64,000 bases of DNA, taken from contig JBOEGZ010000007.1 of NCBI GenBank assembly GCA_050633705.1, forward strand, positions 124,001 to 188,000. Direction: 5' to 3'. This DNA comes from JAJFHI01 sp050633705. Lineage in GTDB: Bacteria > Pseudomonadota > Alphaproteobacteria > Rhizobiales > Hyphomicrobiaceae. The notes under the pieces were generated by a model. That model was not told the origin of the DNA. It ran no database searches and worked only from the letters and a program-made list of their open reading frames with translations. Made by a program: the position numbers and the translations under genes. The stretch's first letter is position 1; every line of letters starts with the position of its first letter. This document shows positions 62,545 to 64,000 of the stretch, one piece after another.

Positions 62545-63945
62545 CTAGACCTGCCCTGGCAACCAAAGAACGATAATTGGGAATGCGATGAGGAGTGCAA
62601 TTGTGATTGCATCGGCTATGAAAAATGGCATGACTCCCTTAAACACGTCCTCAACAGTGAGATCGTCGCGTACACCGGCAACAACAAAACAGTTGAGACC
62701 AACAGGTGGTGTAATCAAGCAAAGTTCCGCCATCTTCACGACCAGGATGCCAAACCAAATCGCACACATTGGTCCGGACATACCAAAAGCACTATCGCCA
62801 GCCGATACCGACAAACCACCATTGAGTGCCATGACAGCAGGATAGACAACCGGCAGCGTCAATAGAAGCATACCGATCGCATCCATGAACATGCCCAGAA
62901 CGGCATAACATAGGAGAATGCAGATGAGTATGAGCATTGGCGACAGTGTCAGTGACGTTATCCAATCAGAAAACGCGTTTGGTAATTCGGCAAATCCGAG
63001 AAACCGAACATAGATTAAGACCCCCCAAATGATGGTGAAAATCATAACGCTAAGTTTTGCGGTTTCCAGCAGAGCATCTTTCAGTTGTGACCACCGCATG
63101 CCGCGATAAAGTGCCATCAGAAAGACGACAAATGCGCCGATGGCGCCGCCTTCGGTCGGTGTTCCCCAGGCTTCTCCACCAAAGGGGTTGTAGACAAAGA
63201 ATACGATGGTGATCACAACAAAAACGATTGGCAGAGCGGGAGGCAATGCAGCAAATCGTTGGCGCCACGTAAATCCTGTTACCGGCGGTCCAAAATCCTT
63301 TATCGTCACGGCCAGCCCAACAATCAACAAGCCATAGACCAAAGCCGAGAATGCTCCGGGAATGAAGCCGGCTAAAAGTAATTTGCCGACATCCTGCTCA
63401 ACAATAATCGCGTAGATAACCAAAATTGCTGAGGGTGGAATCAAGCTCGCCAGTGTTCCACCGGCAGCCACGACTCCGGCTGCAAAGCGTTTGTTATAGC
63501 CGATCGCCAACATCTCTGGAATTGCAATTCTGGCAAAAACGGCAGAGGTGGCAACGGATGCGCCCGACACGGCTGCAAACCCGGCCGTTGCAAAGATCGT
63601 TGAGACCGCAAGTCCGCCCGGTACCCAGGCCAGCCAACGCTTTGCGGCTTCAAACAAGGCTTTGGTCAGGCCGGCATAATAGGCGAGATAGCCGATTAAG
63701 ATGAAAGTCGGGATCAAGCTTAGAGCCTGACTGGAAATTTTTGCGTGGGGAATTTGTCCTGCGGTTTTCACCGCGACCATCAATGCCCATCCGAAATCAT
63801 CTGGTGCGTAGCCTTTGCGCGCCCAAAATAACCAGATCAGCCCAATCAATCCGGCCATCGCGGCAGCGAAAGCCACACGCATGCCAAGAAAAACGAGGAT
63901 GAGCATGCCAAAGCTGACCGTAAGTCCGATTTCGATTGGTTCCAC
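62545..63945 (-). CDS. TRAP transporter large permease (DctM)
   Basis: 466 aa, GTG start 63945 with AAGGA upstream. About 12 hydrophobic segments and DctM motifs: FAAVSGASVATSAVFARIAIPEM (core SGASVATSA), GTLASLIPPSAILVIYAIIVEQDVGKL (core SLIPPS), TEGGAIGAF, FMDAIGMLLLTLPVVYP and MAELCLITPPVGLNCFVV (core LITPPVG). Works with a small permease and a periplasmic binding protein to import an organic acid. The stop of a preceding gene lies 12 nt upstream. Confidence 0.93.
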   Translation of the reverse strand: MEPIEIGLTVSFGMLILVFLGMRVAFAAAMAGLIGLIWLFWARKGYAPDDFGWALMVAVKTAGQIPHAKISSQALSLIPTFILIGYLAYYAGLTKALFEAAKRWLAWVPGGLAVSTIFATAGFAAVSGASVATSAVFARIAIPEMLAIGYNKRFAAGVVAAGGTLASLIPPSAILVIYAIIVEQDVGKLLLAGFIPGAFSALVYGLLIVGLAVTIKDFGPPVTGFTWRQRFAALPPALPIVFVVITIVFFVYNPFGGEAWGTPTEGGAIGAFVVFLMALYRGMRWSQLKDALLETAKLSVMIFTIIWGVLIYVRFLGFAELPNAFSDWITSLTLSPMLILICILLCYAVLGMFMDAIGMLLLTLPVVYPAVMALNGGLSVSAGDSAFGMSGPMCAIWFGILVVKMAELCLITPPVGLNCFVVAGVRDDLTVEDVFKGVMPFFIADAITIALLIAFPIIVLWLPGQV

Positions 63946-63957
63946 GTTCAGATTTCC

Positions 63958-64000
63958 TTAGGTGTCGCGGCCGGAAACATGTTTGGCCTCTTTGGCGGCG
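63958..64000 (-). CDS. Probable TRAP small permease, C-terminal end
   Basis: Fourteen codons (AAKEAKHVSGRDT and stop TAA) lie just upstream of the DctM gene at the window edge. Position makes it the end of DctQ; sequence alone is too short to decide. Confidence 0.4.
   Translation of the reverse strand, partial: AAKEAKHVSGRDT

Overview
The window is a chromosomal stretch of an alphaproteobacterium, most likely of the order Hyphomicrobiales (Rhizobiales). The evidence is gene order and family content: an XRE regulator, metK, trmB, rimP, nusA, ylxR, infB, rbfA, truB, rpsO, pnp in one direction; fabA-fabB-fabI next to a divergent irr; a bifunctional coaBC overlapping dut; and a tRNA-His of the unusual alphaproteobacterial kind without G-1. 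I cannot name the genus.

Positions 1-13.9 kb are core information processing: the tail of an XRE regulator, metK with a structured leader, trmB, then the long rimP-nusA-ylxR-infB-(membrane protein)-rbfA-truB operon, rpsO with a conserved-looking leader, and pnp. Strong intrinsic terminators close metK, trmB and pnp. The 3' end of pnp carries three tandem copies of a 26-nt unit spanning its stop codon.

Positions 14-31 kb are housekeeping and small accessory genes: a DUF2161-type nuclease-like protein, an unknown exported protein, murI, the unsaturated fatty acid genes fabI/fabB/fabA, irr, an SH3 protein, a 2-hydroxyacid dehydrogenase, an SRPBCC-M50 protease fusion, a MoeB/ThiF-like E1 enzyme without its usual zinc cysteines, SIMPL and YHS proteins, cysK, dut and coaBC.

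Positions 31-41.7 kb hold a BzdR/BoxR-type XRE-shikimate kinase regulator, a candidate ~100-nt small RNA with promoter and terminator, an SSS-type symporter, and a run of envelope and signalling genes: a lysine/tyrosine-rich M15-like peptidase behind three CtrA-type TTAACCAT octamers, an ABC binding protein with an arginine/lysine tail, its two-domain permease, and a histidine kinase with a very basic linker. tRNA-His follows.

From tRNA-His to about 64 kb the content is accessory and partly decayed: a HepT toxin remnant, a YheT-like hydrolase, a glutamate-synthase-like flavoprotein with an acetolactate-synthase-like enzyme, patatin and DUF6789 pseudogenes, an ECF sigma/anti-sigma pair next to a three-gene membrane and beta-propeller operon, a PNPOx-FNR flavoprotein with GST and LysR, an orphan lysozyme-like toxin with a probable immunity protein in AT-rich DNA, a truncated prepilin peptidase, a haem-binding DUF3365 protein, an HpcH/HpaI aldolase, a nickel/cobalt transporter and a TRAP permease.

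The most interesting loci are the orphan toxin-immunity cassette (57.2-58.1 kb), the ECF-linked FG-GAP/membrane operon (49-52.8 kb), and the CtrA-box-fronted cationic M15 peptidase (34.9-36 kb).
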